Origin: a virus
DNA: 31,827 bases
Reading direction: 5' to 3' (one strand)
Virus record (IMG/VR): IMGVR_UViG_3300037502_000950
Location: 1 to 31,827 of that record
Shown: positions 16,849-22,859 of the stretch, piece after piece
How positions within the stretch are numbered: the stretch's first letter is position 1
Layout: the number at the start of each line of letters is the position of its first letter
Position numbers and translations under genes: made by a program
The notes under the pieces: model-generated
What the model was told of the DNA's origin: nothing
The model's database searches: none
Seen by the model: the letters and a program-made list of their open reading frames with translations, nothing else

Positions 16849-17135
16849 TGAGTGAGATCGTTGCAGCAAAGTTGGATGAATCTAATCGTGTGATCGATTT
16901 GATCGTGTCGTCTGCTGAATGGGCTGCACAAACCTACGGCGGTACTTGGATTCAGTTTGATCGTGATGAGGTTGGAGAAAATTATCCTGCGCACGACGAT
17001 CTTTGGGATCCGAAAAAGAAAGTATTTGTGAAGAACTCAAGTGTTGCTGATCAGGTCTCACAGACCGAATCTGTGAAGGCGAAACTTGCTGCTCTTGGTT
17101 TGACCGATGAGGAGATCAAGGCTCTGATCGGGTAG
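16848..17135 (+). CDS. Small fibre-associated protein 2 (candidate fibre chaperone)
   Basis: A 95-residue protein starting at ATG 16848, whose A is the last base of the fibre 2 stop (GTG 16845 is an alternative). The N-terminus (IVAAKLDESNRVIDLIVSSAEWAAQTYGGTWIQF) fits the tail-fibre assembly type of domain seen behind many fibre genes, and DDLWDPKKKVFV is typical. The C-terminal motif KLAALGLTDEEIKALIG is shared with the protein at 15617, although the rest of the two proteins differs. Confidence 0.72.
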   Translation: MSEIVAAKLDESNRVIDLIVSSAEWAAQTYGGTWIQFDRDEVGENYPAHDDLWDPKKKVFVKNSSVADQVSQTESVKAKLAALGLTDEEIKALIG

Positions 17136-17139
17136 TGCC

Positions 17140-17955
17140 ATGCGCAGTTTGCGCTGGATTATTTATGCGCCAGTCGCAGTGATTGGTGTTTTCGCTTCTC
17201 CTGCAGTGGCGAGTGAGTTCATCACTTGGACTTGTTATGCGAATACTTCATGGCAGATGCAGCAACCTGCCGAGGATTATCAGGCAGGGCTGTATCCAAC
17301 TTGGGCTGACTGTGAAGCATGGCGTGAAGGCACACCTGCCGAGGGCTGGCAGTGGTCGTATGGTGCTGGTGTTGCGACTACGACTTCCAGTTCGGTGGCT
17401 GTTTCCACCGTTCCGCCGACGACCACTTCAACTCTGCCTGCAACGACAACAACCGCAACGACTGAACCACCAACCACAACAGAAGGAACCACCACCACGA
17501 CCAGCCAAGTAGTGCCCACAGAACAGCCGATACCGCAAACTTCACCATCGCCACAGACTACCGAGGACACCACCACGACCAGCGTTCCCCTGACCACCAC
17601 CAGTCAGGCTGCGACCACCAGTTCCAGTGTCCCCGTATTGCCCTCCAGCAGCCTTCCTGCTGCGTCGGAAAGTTCTGCACCCACTCCCACGACCCTGCCA
17701 CTTTTCTTTTCCCCTGCGCCTTCCCCTGTGGAGACAGTGCTTGTCACCGATACCCAACTGGAAGCACCACCAGCAGATGCAAGTGAGGAAGAGAAACAAC
17801 AGTTCGAGGAACAGGTGAACATCTTTGATGGTTCACACGATGACTATGTTCCGCTTGGATCAAAGATCACTGTGGCAGAACGACGCACGATTGTTGCAGC
17901 AACTACGATTCTGATCGCATTGCCATCACCTACTGCTTCAAGGCGACGAACATGA
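17140..17955 (+). CDS. Secreted Thr/Ser/Pro-rich mucin-like protein
   Basis: A 271-residue protein. Residues 1-25 are a signal peptide (positive RSLRW, hydrophobic core, AVA cleavage motif). Residues 26-75 contain Cys and Trp (WTCYANTSWQ, WADCEAWREG) and may be a small disulfide domain. Residues about 80-190 are a low-complexity run of Thr, Ser and Pro that would be extended and a good O-glycosylation target. An acidic part (EEEKQQFEEQ) and a moderately hydrophobic C-terminal stretch (TIVAATTILIALPS) followed by TASRRRT come last; that end could be a membrane anchor. The stop overlaps the downstream membrane protein. The function is unknown; an envelope role near the lysis genes is inferred. 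Confidence 0.75.
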   Translation: MRSLRWIIYAPVAVIGVFASPAVASEFITWTCYANTSWQMQQPAEDYQAGLYPTWADCEAWREGTPAEGWQWSYGAGVATTTSSSVAVSTVPPTTTSTLPATTTTATTEPPTTTEGTTTTTSQVVPTEQPIPQTSPSPQTTEDTTTTSVPLTTTSQAATTSSSVPVLPSSSLPAASESSAPTPTTLPLFFSPAPSPVETVLVTDTQLEAPPADASEEEKQQFEEQVNIFDGSHDDYVPLGSKITVAERRTIVAATTILIALPSPTASRRRT

Positions 17956-18122
17956 AGAAACTGCACGACTACCTGATAGAGAACGCATGGGTGTGGGCAG
18001 GCACAGGACTGGTGTTGCTGACCTTGAGTGGGACTACTTTGCGTCAAGCGTTATGGATAACCTGTGCGACGGTGATGATCCACTTCTTCGCCACGATGAT
18101 GAAAGAGAGTGATGACCAATGA
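17952..18122 (+). CDS. Two-helix membrane protein, candidate holin
   Basis: A 56-residue protein with ATGA overlaps on both sides (17952 and 18119). It has a short charged N-terminus (MKKLHDYLIEN), a first hydrophobic segment (AWVWAGTGLVLLTLSGTTL), the RQA turn, a second segment (LWITCATVMIHFFATMM) and a charged tail KESDDQ. This size and shape suit a class II-type holin or antiholin. A second membrane protein and the endolysin follow. Confidence 0.7.
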   Translation: MKKLHDYLIENAWVWAGTGLVLLTLSGTTLRQALWITCATVMIHFFATMMKESDDQ

Positions 18123-18382
18123 AGAAGATCCAAGACATCGGAGGGCGCATCGTTGCCCTGTTCCTTACGAATGCGCTCGGTGTGATCACTGGTGCTGCTG
18201 TGATCGCCCCCGAGATGGCGGTGTGGAAGTCTGCGCTGATTGCTGGTGCTGTGTCTGTGTTCAAGGTGGTCGAGTCTTTGGCTCGTGCCAGTGTCGATGG
18301 TGTGCTCACCAAGGATGAGATCGATGCTGCGTTTGGTGCGACTCCTGCCAAGATTGCTGCGAAGAAGGCTGCCAAGAAATGA
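18119..18382 (+). CDS. Holin
   Basis: An 87-residue protein with two hydrophobic segments (IVALFLTNALGVITGAAVI and SALIAGAVSVFKVVESLARA) and a Lys/Ala-rich C-terminus (AKIAAKKAAKK). This resembles holins that are common in actinophages, located immediately before the endolysin. It would form the membrane lesion that times lysis. The ATGA overlap with the endolysin start at 18379 supports coupling. Confidence 0.78.
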   Translation: MKKIQDIGGRIVALFLTNALGVITGAAVIAPEMAVWKSALIAGAVSVFKVVESLARASVDGVLTKDEIDAAFGATPAKIAAKKAAKK

Positions 18383-18882
18383 AGCGACCGTACACGGGGT
18401 TCAATGGCAACGCTGCTGGTGAACATCCGCAACTGACTGCACTGATCAAGCAGGTCACGAAGCATTTTGATGCGATCTGGAATAACGGGTCGTTTGGTGT
18501 GCGCAACATGAAAGGAAAGACTTCCCCGAGTGTGCACTCAACAGGTCGTGCAGTGGATCTGTCGTATCGGAACATGGGTGATGGCAAGCGTGGCAAACCG
18601 AAAGGTGGGCGCAAGCAGGCACGAGAAGCCATGCAGTATCTGATCACTCATGCTGATGCACTTGGCATCGAGATGATCATCGATTACTTCCCGAGTCCTT
18701 GGGGCAGGGCTGCACGATGCGATCGTGACATGGCATGGAAGAAGTACGACAAAAAGACTGTGAGTGGTGCACCGAATGGCGACTGGTTCCATGTGGAGGT
18801 CGATGGGAAGAAGTCTGTGCCTGAGATCAATGCTGTGTTCGAGGCGCATCCTCCTGTGGTGTCACCGCCTCCTGCTGCGTAG
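18379..18882 (+). CDS. Endolysin, M15-type peptidase
   Basis: A 167-residue cell-wall peptidase. The zinc-site pattern of M15/VanY-like peptidases is visible: SVHSTGRAVDLSY (His53 and Asp60) and GDWFHVEV (Asp135 and His138). It probably cuts peptide bonds in peptidoglycan; the exact bond cannot be told. It lacks a signal peptide, so it would need the holin to reach the wall. No separate wall-binding domain is seen; the C-terminus is a short Pro-rich tail (HPPVVSPPPAA). Confidence 0.88.
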   Translation: MKRPYTGFNGNAAGEHPQLTALIKQVTKHFDAIWNNGSFGVRNMKGKTSPSVHSTGRAVDLSYRNMGDGKRGKPKGGRKQAREAMQYLITHADALGIEMIIDYFPSPWGRAARCDRDMAWKKYDKKTVSGAPNGDWFHVEVDGKKSVPEINAVFEAHPPVVSPPPAA

Positions 18883-18890
18883 GGCTGTTT

Positions 18891-19148
18891 ATGGATCAGG
18901 GACTCGCTGCGATCATCGTTGCTGGAATCACAGCATTCGGGGGTGTGGTGGTGGGGTTCATGCAGTCTTTCCGCAAGCAGCAGAGAGAAGCCGTGGAAGA
19001 GAACAGGCACGATCACGCAATTGTGCAGGGACAATTGTCGATGATCTATCGACAAGTTTCCCGAATTGACGATAAACTTGAGAAGCATTTAGAACAACAC
19101 GAAGAAGGAGAAAACAGTGGGCAATCTAAGAAACGAAGTTTTGGCTGA
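18891..19148 (+). CDS. Membrane-anchored coiled-coil protein
   Basis: An 85-residue protein. Residues 5-24 (LAAIIVAGITAFGGVVVGFM) form one transmembrane segment, followed by a charged helix with heptad-like spacing (IVQGQLSMIYRQVSRIDDKLEKHLEQH). This resembles small holin-associated or DUF2746-like actinophage proteins next to lysis genes. It overlaps the following helix-turn-helix gene by 32 nt. Confidence 0.7.
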   Translation: MDQGLAAIIVAGITAFGGVVVGFMQSFRKQQREAVEENRHDHAIVQGQLSMIYRQVSRIDDKLEKHLEQHEEGENSGQSKKRSFG

Positions 19149-19359
19149 GCCAGTAGGCAAGCAAGGACGCAAACCAATCATCGAGAAGATCGTCAAGACA
19201 TTCAGCAAAGAAGAACTGAAGGAACTTGTCGAACTGCTGGATGACTCAACGATTACGGGTCGAGCAATCTGCACAGTGCTGAACAAGAGAGGCATCGACA
19301 TTTCGGAAGCCACCTTGTATCGCTACCGTCAGTCGGGGGCGCATCGTGACCTTGCATGA
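19117..19359 (+). CDS. Helix-turn-helix DNA-binding protein
   Basis: An 80-residue protein. GTG 19117 follows GAAGGAG. Residues about 45-75 read as a helix-turn-helix (DSTITGRAICTVLNKRGIDISEATLYRYRQ), preceded by a basic region (KQGRKPIIEKIVKTF). Small proteins with this pattern often lie just before a phosphoesterase gene in actinophages. A target cannot be assigned. It overlaps the preceding gene in another frame and its stop lies inside the next gene. Confidence 0.75.
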   Translation: MGNLRNEVLAEPVGKQGRKPIIEKIVKTFSKEELKELVELLDDSTITGRAICTVLNKRGIDISEATLYRYRQSGAHRDLA

Positions 19360-20392
19360 GGAAGTTGAAGGGATGCAGGCAGATGACTCTGCGCTGCGCC
19401 GTCAGCGTGATCAGTACGCACGACAGAACCAGCAACTGAAAGAACGCATCGGTGAACTGGAGAATGTGCTCGGCATCGTAGAGCGAGCCGAAAGCAGTGA
19501 CCTGCAGCCTCCGATGTGGCTTGCACCAGCCAAACCAAAAAGCAGTGCAGCAACTCTGGTCGTGATGCTCAGTGACACACACTTCGACGAGGTGGTGAAT
19601 CCTGACGAGATGGAAGGGCTGAATGCCTACAACCGAGAGATCGCTGTGATGCGCCTAGAAAGGTGGACACAGAATGTGATCAAGTTGGCACGGCACTATC
19701 TGTCTGGTGTGACATACGACGGCGTGGTGGTGATCCTTGGTGGCGACATCTTCACTGGTGACATCCATGAAGAACTGTCCATCACTAACGAGGACACGAT
19801 GATCGGGTCACTGCTCTACTGGTCAGAGCAACTGTCGGCTGCGATTGACCTGCTCGCCAAGGAGTTCAAGAAGTGCCATGTGGTTTCTGTAGTGGGCAAT
19901 CATGGTCGCACCACTAGGAAGCCACGCATGAAGCAGAGAGTGCGCACGAACTTCGACTGGCTGCTGGCAAAGATGGTCGAGCGACACTTCTCCAAGGACA
20001 AACGAGTGTCGTTCACTGTGCCTGAGTCAGCCGATGCACTGATCCACATCTACGAGCACGGTCATCTGGTCACGCATGGCGATCAGGTGTCTGGCGGTGG
20101 TGGGATTGGTGGCATCTATCCGCCGATCATGCGCATGAGGGCACGAAAGCATCAGCGATACATGGCTACAGGCAAGTCGTTCCAAACTTTGTGGCTCGGT
20201 CACTGGCATCAATACCTATCGACACCATCGATGATTGTGAATGGCTCGATGAAGGGCTTCGATGAATACGCACTGCTCATGGGGTTTGGGTTTGAGCAAC
20301 CACAGCAGGCACTCGCAATTGTGACACCCGAAAAGAACATCACATTTCAAGCACCTGTGTTCTGTATGGATCGCAAAAGGGAGAAGTGGTGA
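19346..20392 (+). CDS. Calcineurin-like metallophosphoesterase
   Basis: A 348-residue protein. After an N-terminal coiled coil (residues 10-45) the metal-binding motifs appear in canonical order: SDTHF with Asp77 and His79, GGDIFTGD with Asp134, GNHGR with Asn185 and His186, THGD with His244, and GHWH at 285-288. Such enzymes hydrolyse phosphomono- or diesters; a nuclease (Mre11/SbcD-like) or a nucleotide phosphatase are both possible. GTG 19346 overlaps the HTH gene; ATG 19373 is an alternative that would keep the coiled coil. Confidence 0.87.
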   Translation: MTLHEEVEGMQADDSALRRQRDQYARQNQQLKERIGELENVLGIVERAESSDLQPPMWLAPAKPKSSAATLVVMLSDTHFDEVVNPDEMEGLNAYNREIAVMRLERWTQNVIKLARHYLSGVTYDGVVVILGGDIFTGDIHEELSITNEDTMIGSLLYWSEQLSAAIDLLAKEFKKCHVVSVVGNHGRTTRKPRMKQRVRTNFDWLLAKMVERHFSKDKRVSFTVPESADALIHIYEHGHLVTHGDQVSGGGGIGGIYPPIMRMRARKHQRYMATGKSFQTLWLGHWHQYLSTPSMIVNGSMKGFDEYALLMGFGFEQPQQALAIVTPEKNITFQAPVFCMDRKREKW

Positions 20393-20652
20393 GCAAGCGC
20401 ACCGTTGTCTGGGTGAAGTGGGCTGATGCACACACTTCCGAATCTGGGTGGTTGGACATCGACGAGTACGATGACGATGGCGAAACGATTGTCGATACCG
20501 TTGGGTTCTTGATGTCGTATCCTGATCAGGGCTCAAAGAAGGATCACATCACTGTGTGGCAAACCTTGTGCGATGGCGATGGGATTCATGCAATGCACAT
20601 TCCAGTTGGGATGGTGCGCTCGATGGTGGTGCTGAATCCTCCTGCTAACTGA
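20389..20652 (+). CDS. Hypothetical protein, 87 aa
   Basis: GTG 20389 overlaps the preceding stop and has GGGAG at 20379-20383. The protein is strand-rich and acidic in the middle (WLDIDEYDDDGETIVDTVGFLMSYPD), then KKDHITVWQTL and IHIPVGMVRSMVVL. This pattern (a W-x-D strand, GFL, KDHITVxQ, IP) is typical of a small phage protein of unknown function. It is the last gene before a terminator region. Confidence 0.65.
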   Translation: MSKRTVVWVKWADAHTSESGWLDIDEYDDDGETIVDTVGFLMSYPDQGSKKDHITVWQTLCDGDGIHAMHIPVGMVRSMVVLNPPAN

Positions 20653-20761
20653 GTGCCTTCGGGTGCGTTATGGTGTGGGGTGCACGGGGTGTTCTCCTTC
20701 TCCGCCTTGTGTTCGGGTTGAGTCTCCCTGCCTTTGATCGGGTGGGGAGACTCCCTGAAAC
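20653..20761 (+). terminator. Terminator region with two hairpins
   Basis: One base into the stop codon of the preceding gene, GTGCC-TTCG-GGTGC (20653-20666) forms a UUCG-capped stem. Further on, GAGTCTCCC (20720-20728) and GGGAGACTC (20745-20753) form a perfect 9-bp stem. Neither has a strong T-run. The region separates the late (structural and lysis) block from the promoter at 20790. Confidence 0.6.
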
Positions 20762-20776
20762 GCTTACTGCGTAAGG
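20762..20776. repeat. Palindromic motif, copy 1
   Basis: CTTAC-TGC-GTAAG (20763-20775) is a perfect 5-bp-arm palindrome, 14 nt before the -35 box of the promoter at 20790. The same sequence with 6-bp arms occurs at 27538, and a variant at 21802. It is possibly a site for a regulator. Confidence 0.65.
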
Positions 20777-20789
20777 CTCAAAATAGTTC

Positions 20790-20819
20790 TTGCAATTATC
20801 CTCAAAGTGTGGTTAGACT
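20790..20819 (+). promoter_or_regulatory. Promoter P2 of the conserved family
   Basis: TTGCAA (20790-20795), an 18-nt spacer and TAGACT (20814-20819). It is almost identical to P1 over about 30 bases, including upstream AAATAGTTC. The expected start is the A at 20826, where the sequence reads ATC rather than ATG, so this transcript has a leader of about 34 nt. Confidence 0.75.
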
Positions 20820-20859
20820 TCTTGCATCAGGAAAAAGCCTGAACAAACAAGGAGGAAAC

Positions 20860-21264
20860 ATGGAAACAGCAGTGAAGCAAGAAACACCACAGGTGGGAAT
20901 GTCTGTGTCGATGCACATCGGAAGCGACTCGTATCACGAGATCGTTGTCAAGACGGAGCGCAATGCCAAGGTCATCTACACAATGTCGGCAGGTGTGATC
21001 TTCCGTGCATTGACCTGCACCCTTGAGGAATGGAACAGCAGAAGCCCAGAAGCAAAGAAGATGCTTGCTGCCAATGTGTTCGTGAATCGAATTGCCTCAG
21101 AACTTGCTTCTGGAGAAAGTCTCGAAGAGGCGATGCGCCAGAACACTGACTGCTACACCTACAGGGCAACTGGTCGCAACGCAGGTCGCTATGTGGAGAA
21201 GGGTTCAGATCACTGCAGGTTGAAACTGAACAGCCAGTATCACTACATGGATCCGTCGTTCTAA
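20860..21264 (+). CDS. Hypothetical early protein, 134 aa
   Basis: ATG 20860 follows GGAGGAAAC; the frame is open to 20734, but that stretch is promoter and terminator. The N-terminus METAVKQ resembles MEAAVKF of the gene at 28000. Strand-rich segments (SYHEIVVKTERNAKVIYTMSAGVIF) and the C-terminal YTYRATGRNAGRYVEKGSDHCRLKL, QYHYMDPSF are visible. I do not recognise the function. Being the first gene after P2 and followed directly by the pseudoknot RNA, it is probably made early. Confidence 0.65.
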   Translation: METAVKQETPQVGMSVSMHIGSDSYHEIVVKTERNAKVIYTMSAGVIFRALTCTLEEWNSRSPEAKKMLAANVFVNRIASELASGESLEEAMRQNTDCYTYRATGRNAGRYVEKGSDHCRLKLNSQYHYMDPSF

Positions 21265-21337
21265 GGCGAAACCCCTTCGGGGGTCACTGTGGGATGGCTG
21301 CCCACAGTCTGAAGAGCCAAGCCAAACCAAAGGAGGA
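21265..21337 (+). ncRNA. Structured RNA element with pseudoknot, copy A
   Basis: It starts right after the stop at 21264 and ends at the Shine-Dalgarno AGGAGG of the next gene. Hairpin 1: ACCCC (21271-21275), UUCG loop, GGGGU (21280-21284). Hairpin 2: CUGUGGG (21287-21293), 7-nt loop AUGGCUG, CCCACAG (21301-21307). Loop bases UGGCU (21295-21299) can pair with AGCCA (21320-21324), making an H-type pseudoknot. Flanking AAGGCGAAAC and CUGAAGAGCCA are conserved with copy B at 27918. Two paired positions in the second stem and the pseudoknot change together between the copies. It is a likely cis-regulator of translation. Confidence 0.75.
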
Positions 21338-21340
21338 AAC

Positions 21341-21592
21341 ATGGACAGGAAGTGGAACGCAGGCATCGACAGCAAAGGTGCGATGCGGTCAGGCAATGCA
21401 GGGCTGCGATCACTGTTAGCGAAAGCAGCAACAGCACTCAAGCATGAAGAGTGGGAGAATGTCGCAGCCATCTACAACGAGATGACCTCGCTCGCATCCA
21501 GCCTCGCTGAGAGTGCACGAATCAACTCTGAACGAGTCGATGCAGAGATGCTCGCTGGCAAGGTGTTCGAGTACGAGATCTACACACGATGA
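21341..21592 (+). CDS. Hypothetical protein downstream of RNA element A
   Basis: An 83-residue helical, Ala-rich protein (GLRSLLAKAATALKHEEWENVAAIYNEMTSLASSLAESARINSERVDAEML). It has no cysteines or membrane segments and I do not recognise a family. It has a strong AGGAGG site at 21331-21336 immediately after the RNA element, so its translation is probably controlled by that fold. The stop overlaps the next ATG by 4 nt. Confidence 0.65.
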   Translation: MDRKWNAGIDSKGAMRSGNAGLRSLLAKAATALKHEEWENVAAIYNEMTSLASSLAESARINSERVDAEMLAGKVFEYEIYTR

Positions 21593-21789
21593 ACCTCGAT
21601 CTGATTGAACGGCGAGGGCGACTCTCGTACATCATTGGCACTGATGTGCACACGGTCGATGGTCACTTCAGACTGTCTCTGGATCATCAGACGATTGAGG
21701 CAAGGAAGGTGCGAGGGCGGAATCGCTGGAGGCTGTGCAGTCGGTCTGCTGTGGTGATGTTCACTGAGATCAGGGAGTGGGAGAAGTGA
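21589..21789 (+). CDS. Hypothetical small basic protein, 66 aa
   Basis: The start codon overlaps the previous stop (ATGA). The protein is basic (about 13 Arg/Lys) with strand-like segments (LSYIIGTDVHTVDGHFRLSLD, WRLCSRSAVVMFTEI). It could bind nucleic acid, but no motif is recognisable. It ends just before the palindrome and promoter P3. Confidence 0.55.
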   Translation: MNLDLIERRGRLSYIIGTDVHTVDGHFRLSLDHQTIEARKVRGRNRWRLCSRSAVVMFTEIREWEK

Positions 21790-21801
21790 ACTCGTGCAAA
21801 C

Positions 21802-21816
21802 CCTTACCACGCAAGG
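21802..21816. repeat. Palindromic motif, copy 2 (variant)
   Basis: CCTTAC-CAC-GCAAGG matches the motif at 27538 with one arm mismatch and a changed centre. It lies 13 nt before the -35 box of P3, similar to copy 1. Confidence 0.55.
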
Positions 21817-21829
21817 ATCAAAAAGATCC

Positions 21830-21859
21830 TTGGAATTGTCCTCAGGATGTGCTTAGAAT
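21830..21859 (+). promoter_or_regulatory. Promoter P3 of the conserved family
   Basis: TTGGAA (21830-21835), an 18-nt spacer with GTCCTCA and TAGAAT (21854-21859). The A of ATG 21866 is the seventh base after the -10 box, as at P1 and P4. Confidence 0.78.
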
Positions 21860-21865
21860 GGGGGT

Positions 21866-22291
21866 ATGGAAAAGGGAGGACAGATGAACGGAGTCCAGTG
21901 CAGCAAGTGCTTGGAAGATGGGCTCGAGTGGATGATCAGCAAGGCTGGCAACCGCTACCTTGCCGCTCGCACGGAGATCGCTGGCGAGACTCGTTCGGTG
22001 TGTGCAGTGATCTATCCAGCACACCGATGCACAGATGATGCTGAATTGATCAACCTGCGCAAGCAGGCACATCAGGAGCGTCTCGCTACTGGTGCACTGA
22101 TCAAGGGACAGACAGTCACTGTCACCCGTGGTCGCAAGGTCGCAGTCGGCACAGAAGGAAAGATCTTCTGGGTCACCCCACAGCATGACGGATACGGAGT
22201 GATCAAGGCTGGAGTGATCGATACGAACGGTGTGAAGCACTATGTGAACATCGAATACCTAGAAGCAACTAACAAGGGAGAGGAAGCATGA
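21866..22291 (+). CDS. Hypothetical protein with N-terminal CxxC and KOW/SH3-like domain
   Basis: A 141-residue protein if translated from the leaderless ATG 21866, or 135 residues from ATG 21884, which follows GGGAGG at 21874-21879. Both are in frame. A CSKC pair lies near the start, and the second half (IKGQTVTVTRGRKVAVGTEGKIFWV, GYGVIKAGVIDTNG, YVNIEYLE) has the pattern of small KOW-like barrels seen in phage accessory proteins. The stop overlaps the next ATG (ATGA). Confidence 0.68.
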   Translation: MEKGGQMNGVQCSKCLEDGLEWMISKAGNRYLAARTEIAGETRSVCAVIYPAHRCTDDAELINLRKQAHQERLATGALIKGQTVTVTRGRKVAVGTEGKIFWVTPQHDGYGVIKAGVIDTNGVKHYVNIEYLEATNKGEEA

Positions 22292-22650
22292 AACCATTAG
22301 AGACAGTGCAGGAAGCCATCAAGGAGTACGGGCGACCGTTGTGGGTGGCTCATGTGCCACAGGGCATCAGGGTGCAGGTTCCAGTTCAGGAACTGGCACG
22401 ACTGCTGGCTGAAGCACACACCAGCCCATCGACAGTGACACGCACTGACCAGTACGAAAGCATCGTGAAGTGGTGTCGAGGCAGAGTGTTTGAGGAAGTG
22501 ACCATCGCTGACCTCGAATCTGTGTCTGGTTTGTCTGCACCTTCAGTGCGCAAGTTCATTGGTGAGCGACCAGACATCTTCCGCAAACTGCGTCGTGGTG
22601 TTTGGGAGATCCGTGATCCAGAAGCAGACAGGGAAGCAGACCGTCGATGA
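22288..22650 (+). CDS. Hypothetical protein, possible winged-helix DNA-binding
   Basis: A 120-residue protein. Residues about 65-110 (FEEVTIADLESVSGLSAPSVRKFIGERPDIFRKLRRGVWEIRDP) look like a helix-turn-helix with a wing (the final GVWEIRD strand). The N-terminal part is a short mixed domain. DNA binding is inferred only from this shape. Coupled by overlaps to genes on both sides. Confidence 0.65.
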   Translation: MKPLETVQEAIKEYGRPLWVAHVPQGIRVQVPVQELARLLAEAHTSPSTVTRTDQYESIVKWCRGRVFEEVTIADLESVSGLSAPSVRKFIGERPDIFRKLRRGVWEIRDPEADREADRR

Positions 22651-22829
22651 GCATGAAAACTTACTACGCAGCACGATGTGACAAGTGTGGCGAAGAGGAC
22701 GAAAGCCTATGGGACACCACTCGAGAGGCAAATGCCTTTCTGGTGGACAAGGGGTGGCTGGTCGATGGCGATGACCACATCTGCAACAAGTGCCACAGAA
22801 AACTTTGGGACACCCCTAGGGCAAACTGA
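22647..22829 (+). CDS. Zinc-ribbon-like small protein
   Basis: A 60-residue protein with two cysteine pairs, CDKC and CNKC, separated by about 32 residues, a zinc-ribbon arrangement. The sequence between is WDTTREANAFLVDKGWLVDGDDHI. A second small protein of the same plan lies at 23804. It overlaps the preceding stop (ATGA) and precedes the exonuclease gene. Confidence 0.68.
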   Translation: MSMKTYYAARCDKCGEEDESLWDTTREANAFLVDKGWLVDGDDHICNKCHRKLWDTPRAN

Positions 22830-22859
22830 TCGAAACAACAAGAGAGAAGGAGACAACAA

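Noticed and set aside
16153-16869. Long minus-strand frame of 238 codons opposite the glycine-rich fibre
   Set aside because: It mirrors GGT/GGC repeats as Thr/Pro/His-rich low-complexity protein, has no ribosome site, and the + strand fibre is well supported.
20720-20753. Attachment site or integration core
   Set aside because: The inverted repeat is better explained as a terminator; no integrase gene or tRNA fragment is present.
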